A stretch of 64,000 nucleotides of DNA from JBCBCP01 sp038530575 (GCA_038530575.1 JBCBCP010000003.1:62001-126000), one strand, 5' to 3'. Shown: positions 49,827 to 58,592, counted from the first letter of the stretch. The notes: a model not told the origin generated them from the sequence alone. A program made the numbers and translations.

Positions 49827-51206
49827 ATGAGCAAACTTGCGGCTTTTCTAAGTGCCAACAGCGGTGTCACGGCTGTGGCTGCCGTTGCGGCGGTTGGCGT
49901 GGTCGGCGGTACGGCCTATCTTGCCAGCCAGCGGCCGGAACCGGCGCCGGTGGTACAGGCCGCTTTGCCGGCTCCTGACCCCGCGCCTGTGGCCACGGTA
50001 GCGCCCGCGGTAACGCCGCAACCTGACGCGCCTGAGCCGGAGGTGGCTTTGATCCCGCCCAGCATTGACGAGGTGCGGCTGCAAGATGGCGGCATCCTCG
50101 TTGTGGCAGGTCGCGCGCTGGCTGGCAGCACCGTGGCGATTTTTGTTGATGGCGCCGCAAACGCCGAAGCGACCACCGGCCGGGACGGGGCCTTCGCCGC
50201 GGTCTCTTTTGTCGAGGCCAGCCCCAACCCACGCGTGCTGTCCATCGTGCAGCGCAGCGCGGCGGGAGAGATTGCAGGGCTGGAAGAGGTCATCCTTGCC
50301 CCGCTGCCTCAGCCTCAGCCGCAGCCGGCACCGAAGGTGGCAGAGGCAGTCCTGCCCGAAACCGTCGTGGAACCCGCACCGGAACCCGAGCCACAGCCCG
50401 AAACCGTCGCCGAAGTAGCACCTGTGCCGGAGAGCGTCGCAGAGGTTACGCCACAACCCGAACCGGCGTCTGAGACCGTCGCAGAGGTCGCGCCGAAGCC
50501 GGAACCGGAGCCAAAGCCCGTGGTGGAAGTCGCGCCAGAGACTGAGCCAGAGACCGTCGCGGAGGTTGCGCCAGAGCCAGAGCCAGAGACCGTCGCAGAG
50601 GTTGCGCCACAGCCGGAAACCGAGCCTGAGACTGTCGCAGAGGTTGCCGCGCCCGCCGCACCAGAAACGCCGGAGCGCGTTGCGATCCTGCGCTCGGACC
50701 CCGCGGGCGTGAGCCTGTCCAACCCCGGCCCCGGTCCGCAGGTCATGGACCAGGTCGCGCTGGACACGATCAGCTACAACAACCTGGGCGAGGTCCAGCT
50801 GTCGGGTCGGGCCCAGCCCGAGGCGGAGGTTGTACGCGTCTACCTCGACAACCGCGCGGTCGCCGAACTGACCGTGGACGCTAACGGCAACTGGCGCGGC
50901 GACCTGCCTAATATCGATACGGGCGTCTACACGCTGCGCATTGACGAAGTGAAGGAAACCGGCGCCGTTGTCAGCCGTGTTGAAACCCCATTCAAGCGCG
51001 AAGATCCCGCGGTTCTGGATGCTGCGACAGACCCGGGCGTGCCGGCGCAGGCTATTACGGTTCAAGCAGGGGCGACGCTTTGGGCGATCGCCCGCGACCG
51101 GTATGGCGAAGGCCGCGCATTTGTCCGTGTGTTTGAAGCCAACCGGGAGAGTATCCGCGACCCAGACTTGATCTATCCCGGTCAGGTCTTTGCATTGCCG
51201 AACTAA
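49827..51206 (+). CDS. LysM-domain protein with membrane anchor, Ig-like repeats and Pro-Glu linker
   Basis: 459 residues from the ATG at 49827; an upstream ATG at 49770 would add an odd 19-residue leader. One anchor helix (about 13-33) faces a periplasmic region with a Pro-Ala-rich stretch, an Ig-like domain (about 75-155), a seven-unit Pro-Glu repeat (about 190-275), a second Ig-like domain (about 310-395) and a C-terminal LysM domain (about 408-456, ATLWAIARDRYGEG...IYPGQVFALP). It probably binds peptidoglycan or spans the periplasm. The gene lies between the LOG and Atm1-type ABC genes. Confidence 0.85.
   Translation: MSKLAAFLSANSGVTAVAAVAAVGVVGGTAYLASQRPEPAPVVQAALPAPDPAPVATVAPAVTPQPDAPEPEVALIPPSIDEVRLQDGGILVVAGRALAGSTVAIFVDGAANAEATTGRDGAFAAVSFVEASPNPRVLSIVQRSAAGEIAGLEEVILAPLPQPQPQPAPKVAEAVLPETVVEPAPEPEPQPETVAEVAPVPESVAEVTPQPEPASETVAEVAPKPEPEPKPVVEVAPETEPETVAEVAPEPEPETVAEVAPQPETEPETVAEVAAPAAPETPERVAILRSDPAGVSLSNPGPGPQVMDQVALDTISYNNLGEVQLSGRAQPEAEVVRVYLDNRAVAELTVDANGNWRGDLPNIDTGVYTLRIDEVKETGAVVSRVETPFKREDPAVLDAATDPGVPAQAITVQAGATLWAIARDRYGEGRAFVRVFEANRESIRDPDLIYPGQVFALPN
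50397..50652 (+). repeat. Degenerate Pro-Glu-rich coding repeat
   Basis: Seven imperfect copies of a PETVAEVAP-type unit with short PEPEP spacers (variants SVAEVTP and PVVEVAP). The DNA copies differ mostly at third codon positions but keep the reading frame, which suggests slippage expansion with protein-level selection for an extended, negatively charged periplasmic linker. Confidence 0.8.
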
Positions 51207-51271
51207 CCGTGCACTGGCAGCCCGGCGCTGTCCGGCTTATGTAACGGCTCCAACCCGTTCCCGGAGCGCCC

Positions 51272-53095
51272 ATGCCAGCAGACACGACCGCCGCGTCGCC
51301 AGAGTCAGCAACCATTGAACAGGACGAGCGCCGCTCTGGCTGGCGCACGATCCGCAAGGTCGCGCCATATCTTTGGCCCACGGAAAATCGTGGCTTCAAG
51401 GTGAGCGTGGTGCTCGCCATGCTGGCGCTTTTGCTGTCCAAATTCGTATCGGTCTACACGCCTGTGCTGTACCGCGATGCGGTGAACGTCCTGTCGGATC
51501 AGGGCATGTCGGACCTGGCGCTGGGCGCGATCGGCCTGACCGTCGCCTATGGCATGGCCCGGTTGATGACGGTTGGCTTTCAGCAATTGCGCGACGTCTT
51601 TTTTGCACGTGTGGGTCAGCGCGCCCTGCGCACCCTCGCGCTCGAGACGTTTCAGCACATCCACCGCCTGTCGATGCGCTATCACATCACCCGCAAGACT
51701 GGCGGGCTGAGCCGCGTGATCGAACGGGGGGTCAAGGGGGTCGATTTCCTTTTGCGCTTCCTGCTCTTCTCGGTCGGCCCTCTGATCCTTGAGCTTCTGC
51801 TGGTGGGGATCATCCTCGCCTGGCTTTTTGACTTCACCTACCTTGCCATTCTCGCGATCACCATCGCGCTGTATGTCTGGTTCACCTTTCAGGTTACCGA
51901 GTGGCGGGTAAAGCTGCGCCGGGTGATGAACGATCAGGACACGGACGCCAACCAGAAGGCGATCGACAGTCTGCTGAACTTTGAAACGGTCAAGTATTTC
52001 GGCGCCGAACACCGCGAGGCGGACCGCTATGACCGCGCGATGGCGGGCTATGAGGTCGCGGCGCTCAAGACATCCTACAGCCTTGCCTTCTTGAACTTTG
52101 GCCAGTCGATCCTGATCACCGGGGGTCTCGTGGCCGTTATGGTTCTGGCGGCCATTGGGGTGCAGAACGGTGATCTGACCGTTGGTGATTTCGTGATGGT
52201 CAACGCCTACATGATCCAGATTACCCTGCCGCTCAATTTCCTTGGCACCGTCTACCGCGAAATCCGGCAGGCGCTTGTGGATATGGGCGAGATGTTCGAC
52301 CTGCTTGAGCAACCCGCCGAGGTCACCGATGCGCCGGACGCGCGGACCTTGGACGTGCGCGAGGGGCGGATCGAGCTTGAGGACGTCCATTTCGGCTATG
52401 ACAGCGAACGGGCAATTCTAAAGGGGGTCAGTCTCGTCGCGGAGCCGGGCCAGATGGTGGCCATTGTCGGCTCTACCGGCTCGGGCAAGTCGACCATCGG
52501 GCGGCTTTTGTTCCGGTTCTATGACGTGGGCGCGGGGGCGCTGCGCATTGACGGGCAGGACGTGCGCCACGTGACCCAGGACAGCTTGCACGCGGCGATC
52601 GGGGTTGTCCCGCAGGATACCGTGCTCTTCAATGACACGATCCGCTACAACATTGCTTACGGGCGCGGGGATGCGCGCGACGAAGACATCATCGCTGCGG
52701 CAAAGGCGGCACAAATCCACGACTTCATCATGGGTTTGCCTGATGGGTACGACACGGCCGTGGGCGAGCGGGGCCTGAAGCTGTCTGGCGGCGAGAAACA
52801 GCGCGTCGGCATTGCCCGCACGCTGTTGAAAGACCCGCCGATCCTTCTGCTGGACGAGGCGACAAGCGCGCTCGACACCGACACCGAGCAAGAGATAAAG
52901 GATGCCCTGCGCGCCGCCGGGCAGGGGCGCACCGTGCTGACCATCGCGCACCGTCTGTCCACGATCGCCGAGGCGGATCAGATCATCGTTTTGGAGCGGG
53001 GCGAGATTGTCGAACGCGGCACCCATGACGATCTTGTCGAAAAGGGCGGACGCTACGCCCAGCTTTGGACGCGCCAACAGTCTGAGGACCTTTGA
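51272..53095 (+). CDS. Atm1-type ABC exporter (fused membrane and ATPase domains)
   Basis: 607 residues, half-transporter size. Six membrane helices from about 40 to 330 include the Atm1-like YHITRKTGGLSRVIERG, NDQDTDANQKAIDSLLNFET and ATM/HMT family motifs. The nucleotide-binding domain has Walker A GSTGSGKST near 402, signature LSGGEKQRVGIAR near 504, Walker B ILLLDEATSALD near 530 and H-loop IAHRLST near 555. Bacterial Atm1 homologues export glutathione-linked metal or iron-sulfur precursors. The stop codon TGA is also the first three bases of the tandem repeat. Confidence 0.92.
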   Translation: MPADTTAASPESATIEQDERRSGWRTIRKVAPYLWPTENRGFKVSVVLAMLALLLSKFVSVYTPVLYRDAVNVLSDQGMSDLALGAIGLTVAYGMARLMTVGFQQLRDVFFARVGQRALRTLALETFQHIHRLSMRYHITRKTGGLSRVIERGVKGVDFLLRFLLFSVGPLILELLLVGIILAWLFDFTYLAILAITIALYVWFTFQVTEWRVKLRRVMNDQDTDANQKAIDSLLNFETVKYFGAEHREADRYDRAMAGYEVAALKTSYSLAFLNFGQSILITGGLVAVMVLAAIGVQNGDLTVGDFVMVNAYMIQITLPLNFLGTVYREIRQALVDMGEMFDLLEQPAEVTDAPDARTLDVREGRIELEDVHFGYDSERAILKGVSLVAEPGQMVAIVGSTGSGKSTIGRLLFRFYDVGAGALRIDGQDVRHVTQDSLHAAIGVVPQDTVLFNDTIRYNIAYGRGDARDEDIIAAAKAAQIHDFIMGLPDGYDTAVGERGLKLSGGEKQRVGIARTLLKDPPILLLDEATSALDTDTEQEIKDALRAAGQGRTVLTIAHRLSTIAEADQIIVLERGEIVERGTHDDLVEKGGRYAQLWTRQQSEDL

Positions 53096-53371
53096 AAAAG
53101 CCCCGTCTTTTTCAAAGGGTGGCAAGGCACGTCCGGCATCGCCGGATGTGCGGCCACACCTGCAGCATTCCAAACTCTGGTTTTAGGTATTGAAAAAGCC
53201 CCGTCTTTTTCAAAGGGTGGCAAGGCACGTCCGGCATCGCCGGATGTGCGGCCACACCTGCAGCATTCCAAACTCTGGTTTTAGGTATTGAAAAAGCCCC
53301 GTCTTTTTCAAAGGGTGGCGAGGCAAGTCCGGCATCGCCGGATGTGCGGCCACACCTGAAGCATTCCAGGC
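53093..53371. repeat. Three-copy 98-bp tandem repeat
   Basis: Unit starts at 53093, 53191 and 53289, an exact 98-bp period. Copies 1 and 2 are identical by eye; copy 3 diverges after about 83 bp and has a few substitutions. Each unit has an 8-bp hairpin (TGAAAAAG/CTTTTTCA, 6-base loop) and a second stem around CCGGC-atc-GCCGG. Copy 1 includes the ABC gene stop. Reading frames across the array simply repeat and are not genes. The structures could end transcription or protect the mRNA, or this is an amplified intergenic palindrome. Confidence 0.9.
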
Positions 53372-53571
53372 ACATTGGCAGCCATTAGCCGGCCTTTTCT
53401 CAGGCCCAGCAGGCCGAACAGCATGCCGCCCTGTGTTGGGTATCAAACGCCGACAGCCTCACATTCGAACAAACCTATGTCTCCGGGCCGCGGATTATTC
53501 CAATAATCCGCCCCCCGGCGGGTGTTTTGCGGGCGCAAAACGGGGCCCCGTGACTGCGGGTGGTGCGCCGC
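53372..53571. other. Gene-free stretch with two perfect hairpins
   Basis: Together with the tandem repeat, this completes a 476-bp region without a gene (53096-53571). It holds a perfect 10-bp stem (GCGGATTATT with its complement, 2-base loop, 53490-53511) and a perfect 8-bp stem (GTTTTGCG/CGCAAAAC, 2-base loop, 53524-53541). Both follow the gmaS-like gene stop on its strand, so they may end that transcript; no T-run is evident. Confidence 0.6.
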
Positions 53572-54900
53572 TCAGATGTCGAGGGTGTTTTCGCGTTCCC
53601 AGTCCGAAAAATGCGCCAGGAACGCATTCCACTCATCGGTCTTGAGCTTGATGAAGGCCGCCGCGAACTCTTCACCCATCGCCGCCTTCAGTTCCTTGTC
53701 GCGGTTAAAGGCGCGCAGCGCATCGAGCAGGTTCAGCGGCAGCCGCGTTGCCCCGCGCACCTTGTGCCCTTCGGCGTACATGTCGATGTCATGGCGCTTG
53801 CCCGGGTCGGCCTCGGTCCGCAGGCCGTCCAGACCGGCGGCGATGATCACTGCCTGCAACAGGTAGGGGTTGGCCGCGCCATCGGGCAGGCGCAGTTCGA
53901 ACCGGCCGGGGCCGGGCACGCGCACCATGTGGGTCCGGTTGTTGCCCGTCCACGTCACAGTGTTCGGCGCCCATGTTGCGCCCGAGGCCGTGCGCGGCGC
54001 ATTGATCCGTTTGTAGCTATTCACGGTCGGGTTCGTGATCGCGGTCATGGCGCTGGCGTGTTGCATGATGCCGCCAAGAAAGTGCTTGCCGCGCGCTGAA
54101 AGGCCCACTTCGCCCGTGGGCCCATCGCCCGCGCCGGCAAAGACGTTTGTGGTCGCATCCGCGCCCGGCGCATCCCAGACCGACACGTGCACATGGCAGC
54201 CATTGCCGGTCAGCCCCTCGATGGGCTTGGGCATGAACGTGGCGCGAAAGCCGTGCTTTTCGGCGACGCTTTTGGTCATGAACTTGAAGAAAGAGTGCTT
54301 GTCCGCCGTGGCCAACACATCGTCATAGTCCCAGTTCATCTCGAACTGGCCATTCGCGTCCTCATGATCGTTCTGGTAAGGGCCCCAGCCCAGATCCAGC
54401 ATGTAGTCGCAGATCTCGCGCACCACGTCATAGCGGCGCATGACGGCCTGCTGGTCGTAGCAGGGCTTGGCCGCGATATCGAACGGGTCCGAAATCTGTG
54501 TCCCTTCCGGGGTCAGCAGGAAATACTCCGCCTCCACCCCTGTCTTGACGTGCAGACCTTCGGTGGCTGCATCATCGATCAGGCGGCGCAGCACGTTGCG
54601 CGGGGCTTGGGCCACGTCCGCGCCTTCCATGACCGGGTTGGCGGCGACCCAGGCAACCTCTGGCTTCCAAGGCAACTGGATCACCGAAGCGGGGTCGGGC
54701 ACCGCCAGCATGTCGGGATGCGCCGGCGTCATATCGAGCCAAGTGGCAAACCCGGCAAAGCCCGCGCCCTCTTCTTGCATCTCTGCGATGGCCTGCGCGG
54801 GGACAAGCTTGGCGCGCTGGCCGCCAAAGAGGTCCGTGAAGGAGATCATGAAATACTTGACGCCCCTCTCGGCGGCGAAAGCGGCGAGGTCGGTGGTCAT
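53572..54900 (-). CDS. gmaS: Glutamine-synthetase-family gamma-glutamylmethylamide synthetase (GmaS-like; alternative GlnT)
   Basis: 442 residues, GS fold. The N-terminal YFMISFTDLFGGQRAKLVPA and the substrate-site blocks EAEYFLL, NGCHVHVSVWD and RFELRLPDGAANPYLLQA are those of GmaS and GlnT-type enzymes. GmaS joins methylamine to glutamate with ATP to give gamma-glutamylmethylamide, the first step of indirect methylamine use. The adjacent mgs-like genes and the linked sarcosine/N-methylglutamate oxidase genes support GmaS over assimilatory GlnT, but the two are hard to tell apart by eye. Confidence 0.85.
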   Translation of the reverse strand: MTTDLAAFAAERGVKYFMISFTDLFGGQRAKLVPAQAIAEMQEEGAGFAGFATWLDMTPAHPDMLAVPDPASVIQLPWKPEVAWVAANPVMEGADVAQAPRNVLRRLIDDAATEGLHVKTGVEAEYFLLTPEGTQISDPFDIAAKPCYDQQAVMRRYDVVREICDYMLDLGWGPYQNDHEDANGQFEMNWDYDDVLATADKHSFFKFMTKSVAEKHGFRATFMPKPIEGLTGNGCHVHVSVWDAPGADATTNVFAGAGDGPTGEVGLSARGKHFLGGIMQHASAMTAITNPTVNSYKRINAPRTASGATWAPNTVTWTGNNRTHMVRVPGPGRFELRLPDGAANPYLLQAVIIAAGLDGLRTEADPGKRHDIDMYAEGHKVRGATRLPLNLLDALRAFNRDKELKAAMGEEFAAAFIKLKTDEWNAFLAHFSDWERENTLDI

Positions 54901-54931
54901 GGCGGGGTCTCCTTGTTTGCGGGGCAGGGGC

Positions 54932-56275
54932 TCAGAACGCGGTGCCGGGTTTGCCGGGCCACCAATCGGTGCCGGCCAGCGGTATGCGGGCCATCGCGGC
55001 AGCCTCGAGGGTCAGTGCGCACAGGTCTTCGGGCTCGAGGTTGTGCAGATGGCTCTTGCCGCAGGCGCGGGCGATGGTCTGCGCCTCAAGCGTCATTACC
55101 TTCAGATAGTTGTTCAGGCGGCGCCCGCCCTCGACCGGGTCCAGCCGCGCGGCCAGTTCGGGATCCTGCGTGGTGATGCCCGCAGGATCATTGCCCGCGT
55201 GCCAATCATCGTAGGCGCCCGCCGTGGTGCCAAGGCGCTGGTAGTCCTCTTCCCAGCGGGGGTCATTGTCCCCAAGCGCGATCAGGGCCGCGGTGCCGAT
55301 GGCCACCGCATCGGCCCCCAGCGCCATGCATTTGGCCACGTCCGCGCCCGTTCTGATCCCGCCCGAGACGACAAGCTGCACCTCGCGGTGCATGTCCAGA
55401 TCCTCCAGCGCGCGCACCGCCTCGCGGATACAGGCGAGGATCGGCTGACCGACATGTTCGATAAACACATCCTGCGTGGCCGCCGTGCCGCCCTGCATCC
55501 CGTCCAGCACAACGACATCTGCGCCCGCCTTCACGGCAAGCGTGGTGTCGAAATAGGGGCGCGCGCCGCCCACCTTGATGTAGATCGGCACCTTCCAGCC
55601 GGTGATCTCGCGCAGCTCGAGGATCTTGATCTCCAGATCGTCCGGCCCGGTCCAGTCCGGGTGACGGCAGGCCGAGCGCTGGTCGATCCCCGCGGGCAGG
55701 TTGCGCATCTCGGCCACCCGGTCCGAGATTTTCTGGCCCAGCAACATGCCGCCGCCGCCGGGTTTGGCGCCCTGACCGACAACGACCTCGATCGCATCGG
55801 CGCGGCGCAGATCGTCCGGATTCATGCCGTAGCGGCTGGGCAGATACTGGTAGACCAGCTTGTCCGAGTGGCCGCGCTCTTCGGGTGTCATGCCGCCATC
55901 GCCCGTGGTGGTCGAGGTCCCGGCCAGCGTCGCACCGCGTCCCAGCGCCTCCTTGGCGGCGCCCGACAAGGCGCCAAAGGACATGCCCGCGATGGTGATC
56001 GGGATATCGAGGTGGATGGGGTTTTCCGCATGGCGCGTGCCCAGCGTCACGGATGTCTCGCATTTCTCGCGATACCCCTCCAGCGGGTAACGCGACATCG
56101 AGGCGCCCAGAAACAGAAGATCATCGAAATGCGGGACGCGCCGTTTCGCTCCGCCGCCGCGAATATCGTAGATGCCAGTAGCGGCGGCGCGCCGGATTTC
56201 CGCGTTCACGCTGCGCGAAAAGGTGGCCGACTGGATCGGTTCTGTGCGAGGGCTGCCGCTGGTGTCGTCTTTCAT
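54932..56275 (-). CDS. mgsC: FMN-binding glutamate synthase-like subunit (MgsC/GlxD)
   Basis: 447 residues from the ATG at 56275; GAGGGGAC precedes it, and a longer frame to 56362 would overlap mgsB. The FMN barrel has DAIEVVVGQGAKPGGGG near 165, VVLDGMQGGTAAT near 260 and GIRTGADVAKCMALGAD near 310, as in the central domain of glutamate synthase. It would be the catalytic core of N-methylglutamate synthase, which converts gamma-glutamylmethylamide and 2-oxoglutarate or glutamate into N-methylglutamate. Confidence 0.9.
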   Translation of the reverse strand: MKDDTSGSPRTEPIQSATFSRSVNAEIRRAAATGIYDIRGGGAKRRVPHFDDLLFLGASMSRYPLEGYREKCETSVTLGTRHAENPIHLDIPITIAGMSFGALSGAAKEALGRGATLAGTSTTTGDGGMTPEERGHSDKLVYQYLPSRYGMNPDDLRRADAIEVVVGQGAKPGGGGMLLGQKISDRVAEMRNLPAGIDQRSACRHPDWTGPDDLEIKILELREITGWKVPIYIKVGGARPYFDTTLAVKAGADVVVLDGMQGGTAATQDVFIEHVGQPILACIREAVRALEDLDMHREVQLVVSGGIRTGADVAKCMALGADAVAIGTAALIALGDNDPRWEEDYQRLGTTAGAYDDWHAGNDPAGITTQDPELAARLDPVEGGRRLNNYLKVMTLEAQTIARACGKSHLHNLEPEDLCALTLEAAAMARIPLAGTDWWPGKPGTAF

Positions 56276-56285
56276 GACTGTCCCC

Positions 56286-56963
56286 TCAATAGGCGTTGTC
56301 GATGTCAAAGTGATAGAGCGTGCGGGCCGAGCCGTAGCGCCGGAACTCTTCGGGCCGGGCATCGCAGCCGCCCCGTTCCAGCAGCTCGGCCAGCAGGGTC
56401 AGGTGTTCGGGCCGCATCTCTTTCTCGATACAGTCCGCGCCCAGTGATTTGACCGATCCGCGCACGAACAACCGCGCCTCATAGATCGAATCCCCCAGCG
56501 CGTCCCCGGCATCGCCGCAGACTACCAGATTGCCCGATTGCGCCATGAACGCCGACATGTGCCCGACATCGCCATGCACCACGATGTCGATGCCCTTCAT
56601 CGAGATGCCGCAGCGCGACGACGCATTGCCCTTGATCACCAGCGTGCCGCCATGGCCGGTCGCGCCTGCATATTGCGATGCGTTGCCCTCTATCACCACG
56701 AGGCCTGACATCATGTTTTCAGCCACGCCCGGCCCGACCGAGCCGTGCACGCGGATCGTCGCCTGCTTGTTCATCCCGCCGCAGTAATACCCGGTGGAGC
56801 CCTTTACCGCGACGTCCAGCGGCGCATCGAGGCCCACGGCGATGGCGTGGCTGCCGCGAGGGTTTGTGATCTCCCATTGGGTCTGGTTGGTCGCCTCTGC
56901 CTGCGCCTGCAGGGCGGCGTTCAGGGCGCGCAGGCCTTCGGCCTCAAGATCGAATGTCTGCAT
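56286..56963 (-). CDS. mgsB: Glutamate synthase GXGXG-domain subunit (MgsB/GlxC)
   Basis: 225 residues. The right-handed beta-helix GXGXG repeats appear as VKGSTGYYCGGMNKQATIRVHG near 76, GNASQYAGATGHGGTLVIKGN near 112 and VHGDVGHMSAFMAQSGNLVVCGDAGDALG near 150, matching the C-terminal domain of glutamate synthase. It starts one bp after the mgsA stop, and mgsC follows 10 bp after its own stop. Confidence 0.92.
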   Translation of the reverse strand: MQTFDLEAEGLRALNAALQAQAEATNQTQWEITNPRGSHAIAVGLDAPLDVAVKGSTGYYCGGMNKQATIRVHGSVGPGVAENMMSGLVVIEGNASQYAGATGHGGTLVIKGNASSRCGISMKGIDIVVHGDVGHMSAFMAQSGNLVVCGDAGDALGDSIYEARLFVRGSVKSLGADCIEKEMRPEHLTLLAELLERGGCDARPEEFRRYGSARTLYHFDIDNAY

Positions 56964-56964
56964 G

Positions 56965-57855
56965 TCAGTGGGTCCAGAAATAGACGGTGGCGGGTTCAGG
57001 CTCCCACACGCGCGCGGCGTCGATGCCCGGCAGGTTCACAAGCGCCCGGTATTCAGAGCCGAACGCGACGTAGTCGTCCGTCTCCGCCATCACCGCGGGC
57101 TTGCAGGCAATCGGGTCGCGCAGCACGCCAAAGCCGTCCTTGGTGCCCACGACAAAGGTGTAAAAGCCATCAAGATCATCCAGCGCGCTTTCCAGCGCCG
57201 CGCCGAGGCTGGCGCCGTTTTGCATCTTCCAGGTGAGGTAGGCGGCGGCAACCTCGCTGTCGTTCTCGGTCTCGATCCGCACGCCCGCCCGCCGCAGCTT
57301 GCGCCGCAGGGTGTTGTGGTTGGACAGTGATCCGTTGTGCACGAGGCACTGGTCCGGGCCGGTGTTAAACGGGTGTGCGCCCATCGTCGTCACCGCGCTT
57401 TCGGTGGCCATGCGGGTGTGGCCAATCCCGTGGGTGCCGCCCATTGCAGATACCGAGAACCGCGCGGCAACATCCCGGGGCAGGCCAACTTCCTTGTAGA
57501 TCTCGATCGTCTCGCCGACGCTCATCACGCGGATATCGCCGGGCAGGTGCGGCAAGGCGGCGCGCACCGCATCAACCGCAGCGGCAGGCAGGGTCAGCAC
57601 CGCATGCGTGTCCCGCGGGGCGACGTGAACCTCCGCGATCCCCGCCAGCTGCGCGGCCAGCCCGTCAAAGGCAACTGCGCCCTCAGGCGATTGCACGGTC
57701 AACTTGGCCGTGCCCTCCGCCTCGCCACCATAAACGGCGATGCCTGCGCTGTCGGGCCCCCGGTCTGTCATCGTGACCAGCATGTCCGTCAGCATCGCGC
57801 CCAACTCTGGGCCAAGCGCTTTGTCCTTCAAAAACAGCCCAACGATTCCGCACAT
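56965..57855 (-). CDS. mgsA: Class II glutamine amidotransferase subunit (MgsA/GlxB)
   Basis: 296 residues. The start is the ATG at 57855, because Met-Cys begins the mature protein and Cys2 (CGIVGLFL) is the Ntn nucleophile after Met removal; longer in-frame starts would block it. MATESAVT and LVHNGSLSNHNTLRR follow, typical of the family. It would release ammonia or methylamine from the gamma-glutamyl substrate and channel it to MgsC. First of the mgsABC-gmaS group. Confidence 0.9.
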   Translation of the reverse strand: MCGIVGLFLKDKALGPELGAMLTDMLVTMTDRGPDSAGIAVYGGEAEGTAKLTVQSPEGAVAFDGLAAQLAGIAEVHVAPRDTHAVLTLPAAAVDAVRAALPHLPGDIRVMSVGETIEIYKEVGLPRDVAARFSVSAMGGTHGIGHTRMATESAVTTMGAHPFNTGPDQCLVHNGSLSNHNTLRRKLRRAGVRIETENDSEVAAAYLTWKMQNGASLGAALESALDDLDGFYTFVVGTKDGFGVLRDPIACKPAVMAETDDYVAFGSEYRALVNLPGIDAARVWEPEPATVYFWTH

Positions 57856-57933
57856 CGTTTGCATCCCGCAATTGCCATCCCGCGCGACGTTAGCATCGCC
57901 AGGGTGTGGGCGGCAATCAAAGAGAAACAATTA

Positions 57934-57946
57934 TTCCCCAGAGGAA
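57934..57946. promoter_or_regulatory. Candidate palindromic operator in mgsA upstream region
   Basis: TTCC-ccaga-GGAA is a 13-bp inverted repeat in the 110-bp gap between mgsA and the XRE-cupin gene, 79 bp before the mgsA start. Short arms keep confidence low; the adjacent regulator is the natural binder. Confidence 0.25.
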
Positions 57947-57965
57947 AGGCGTGCTGCCCGTTTCT

Positions 57966-58592
57966 TCAGCTGTCTTGCGGGTAGCTGATGATCGACAGGT
58001 ACTTTGCCGGAAGCGTGATCAGCCGGTCCGGCCCGTGCGGCGCATCGGCGTCGAAGAACAGCGTGTCGCCCGGGCGCAGATGGTAGCGATCATCGCCGTG
58101 GCGATACACGATCTCGCCTTCGAGCATATAAATCACCTCGACCCCTGTGTGGTGGAACGTATCGAACCGGTCGCTTTCGGTGGTCAGCGTGATCAGGTAG
58201 GGCTCCACGATCACGCCGCTGGTGCTGTGCCCGATATGGCCCAGCAGGTTATACTGGTGCCCGGCGCGGGTGCCCATGCGTTCGGTTTCCACGCCTGCGC
58301 CGCTGGGAGTGTGAACCGCCTCGCGCTTTTCCTCATAGCGGCGGAAGAGGGCCGTGATCGGCACCGACAGGGCGCCCGCCAACGCCTCCAACGTGGACAA
58401 GGACGCCGAGATATTGCCGTTCTCGATCTTGGAGAGCATGCCCGCCGACAGGCCGGTGGAGGCCGACAGCTCGGCAACCGTTTTGCCCTGCGATGTGCGC
58501 AAGGCGCGGACCTGACGCCCGATGGCCACCTCCAGCACCCGCTCGCGCCCGCCGGTTTTTGCGTGCGGGTTTTGCGTCAGCTTTGACACCAT
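57966..58592 (-). CDS. XRE-family transcriptional regulator with C-terminal cupin
   Basis: 208 residues from the ATG at 58592, with AAGG 9 bp upstream; a GTG at 58625 would add 11 residues. N-terminal helix-turn-helix (VAELSASTGLSAGMLSKIENG near 39-59) and a cupin sensor domain (about 115-205) with a conserved EVIYMLEGEIVYRHGDDRY core. This architecture controls amine and amino-acid catabolic genes. It lies immediately before the mgsABC-gmaS cluster and is its likely regulator. Confidence 0.92.
   Translation of the reverse strand: MVSKLTQNPHAKTGGRERVLEVAIGRQVRALRTSQGKTVAELSASTGLSAGMLSKIENGNISASLSTLEALAGALSVPITALFRRYEEKREAVHTPSGAGVETERMGTRAGHQYNLLGHIGHSTSGVIVEPYLITLTTESDRFDTFHHTGVEVIYMLEGEIVYRHGDDRYHLRPGDTLFFDADAPHGPDRLITLPAKYLSIISYPQDS

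Noticed and set aside
53093..53371. CRISPR array
   Set aside because: The units are contiguous 98-bp copies with no unique spacers, and no cas genes are near.
53053..53446. Three overlapping minus-strand frames with repeated peptide blocks
   Set aside because: They arise from the 98-bp tandem repeat and show no ribosome site or homology-like features.
56276..56362. N-terminal extension of MgsC
   Set aside because: It would overlap mgsB by about 77 bp and lacks a ribosome site; GAGGGGAC fits the ATG at 56275.
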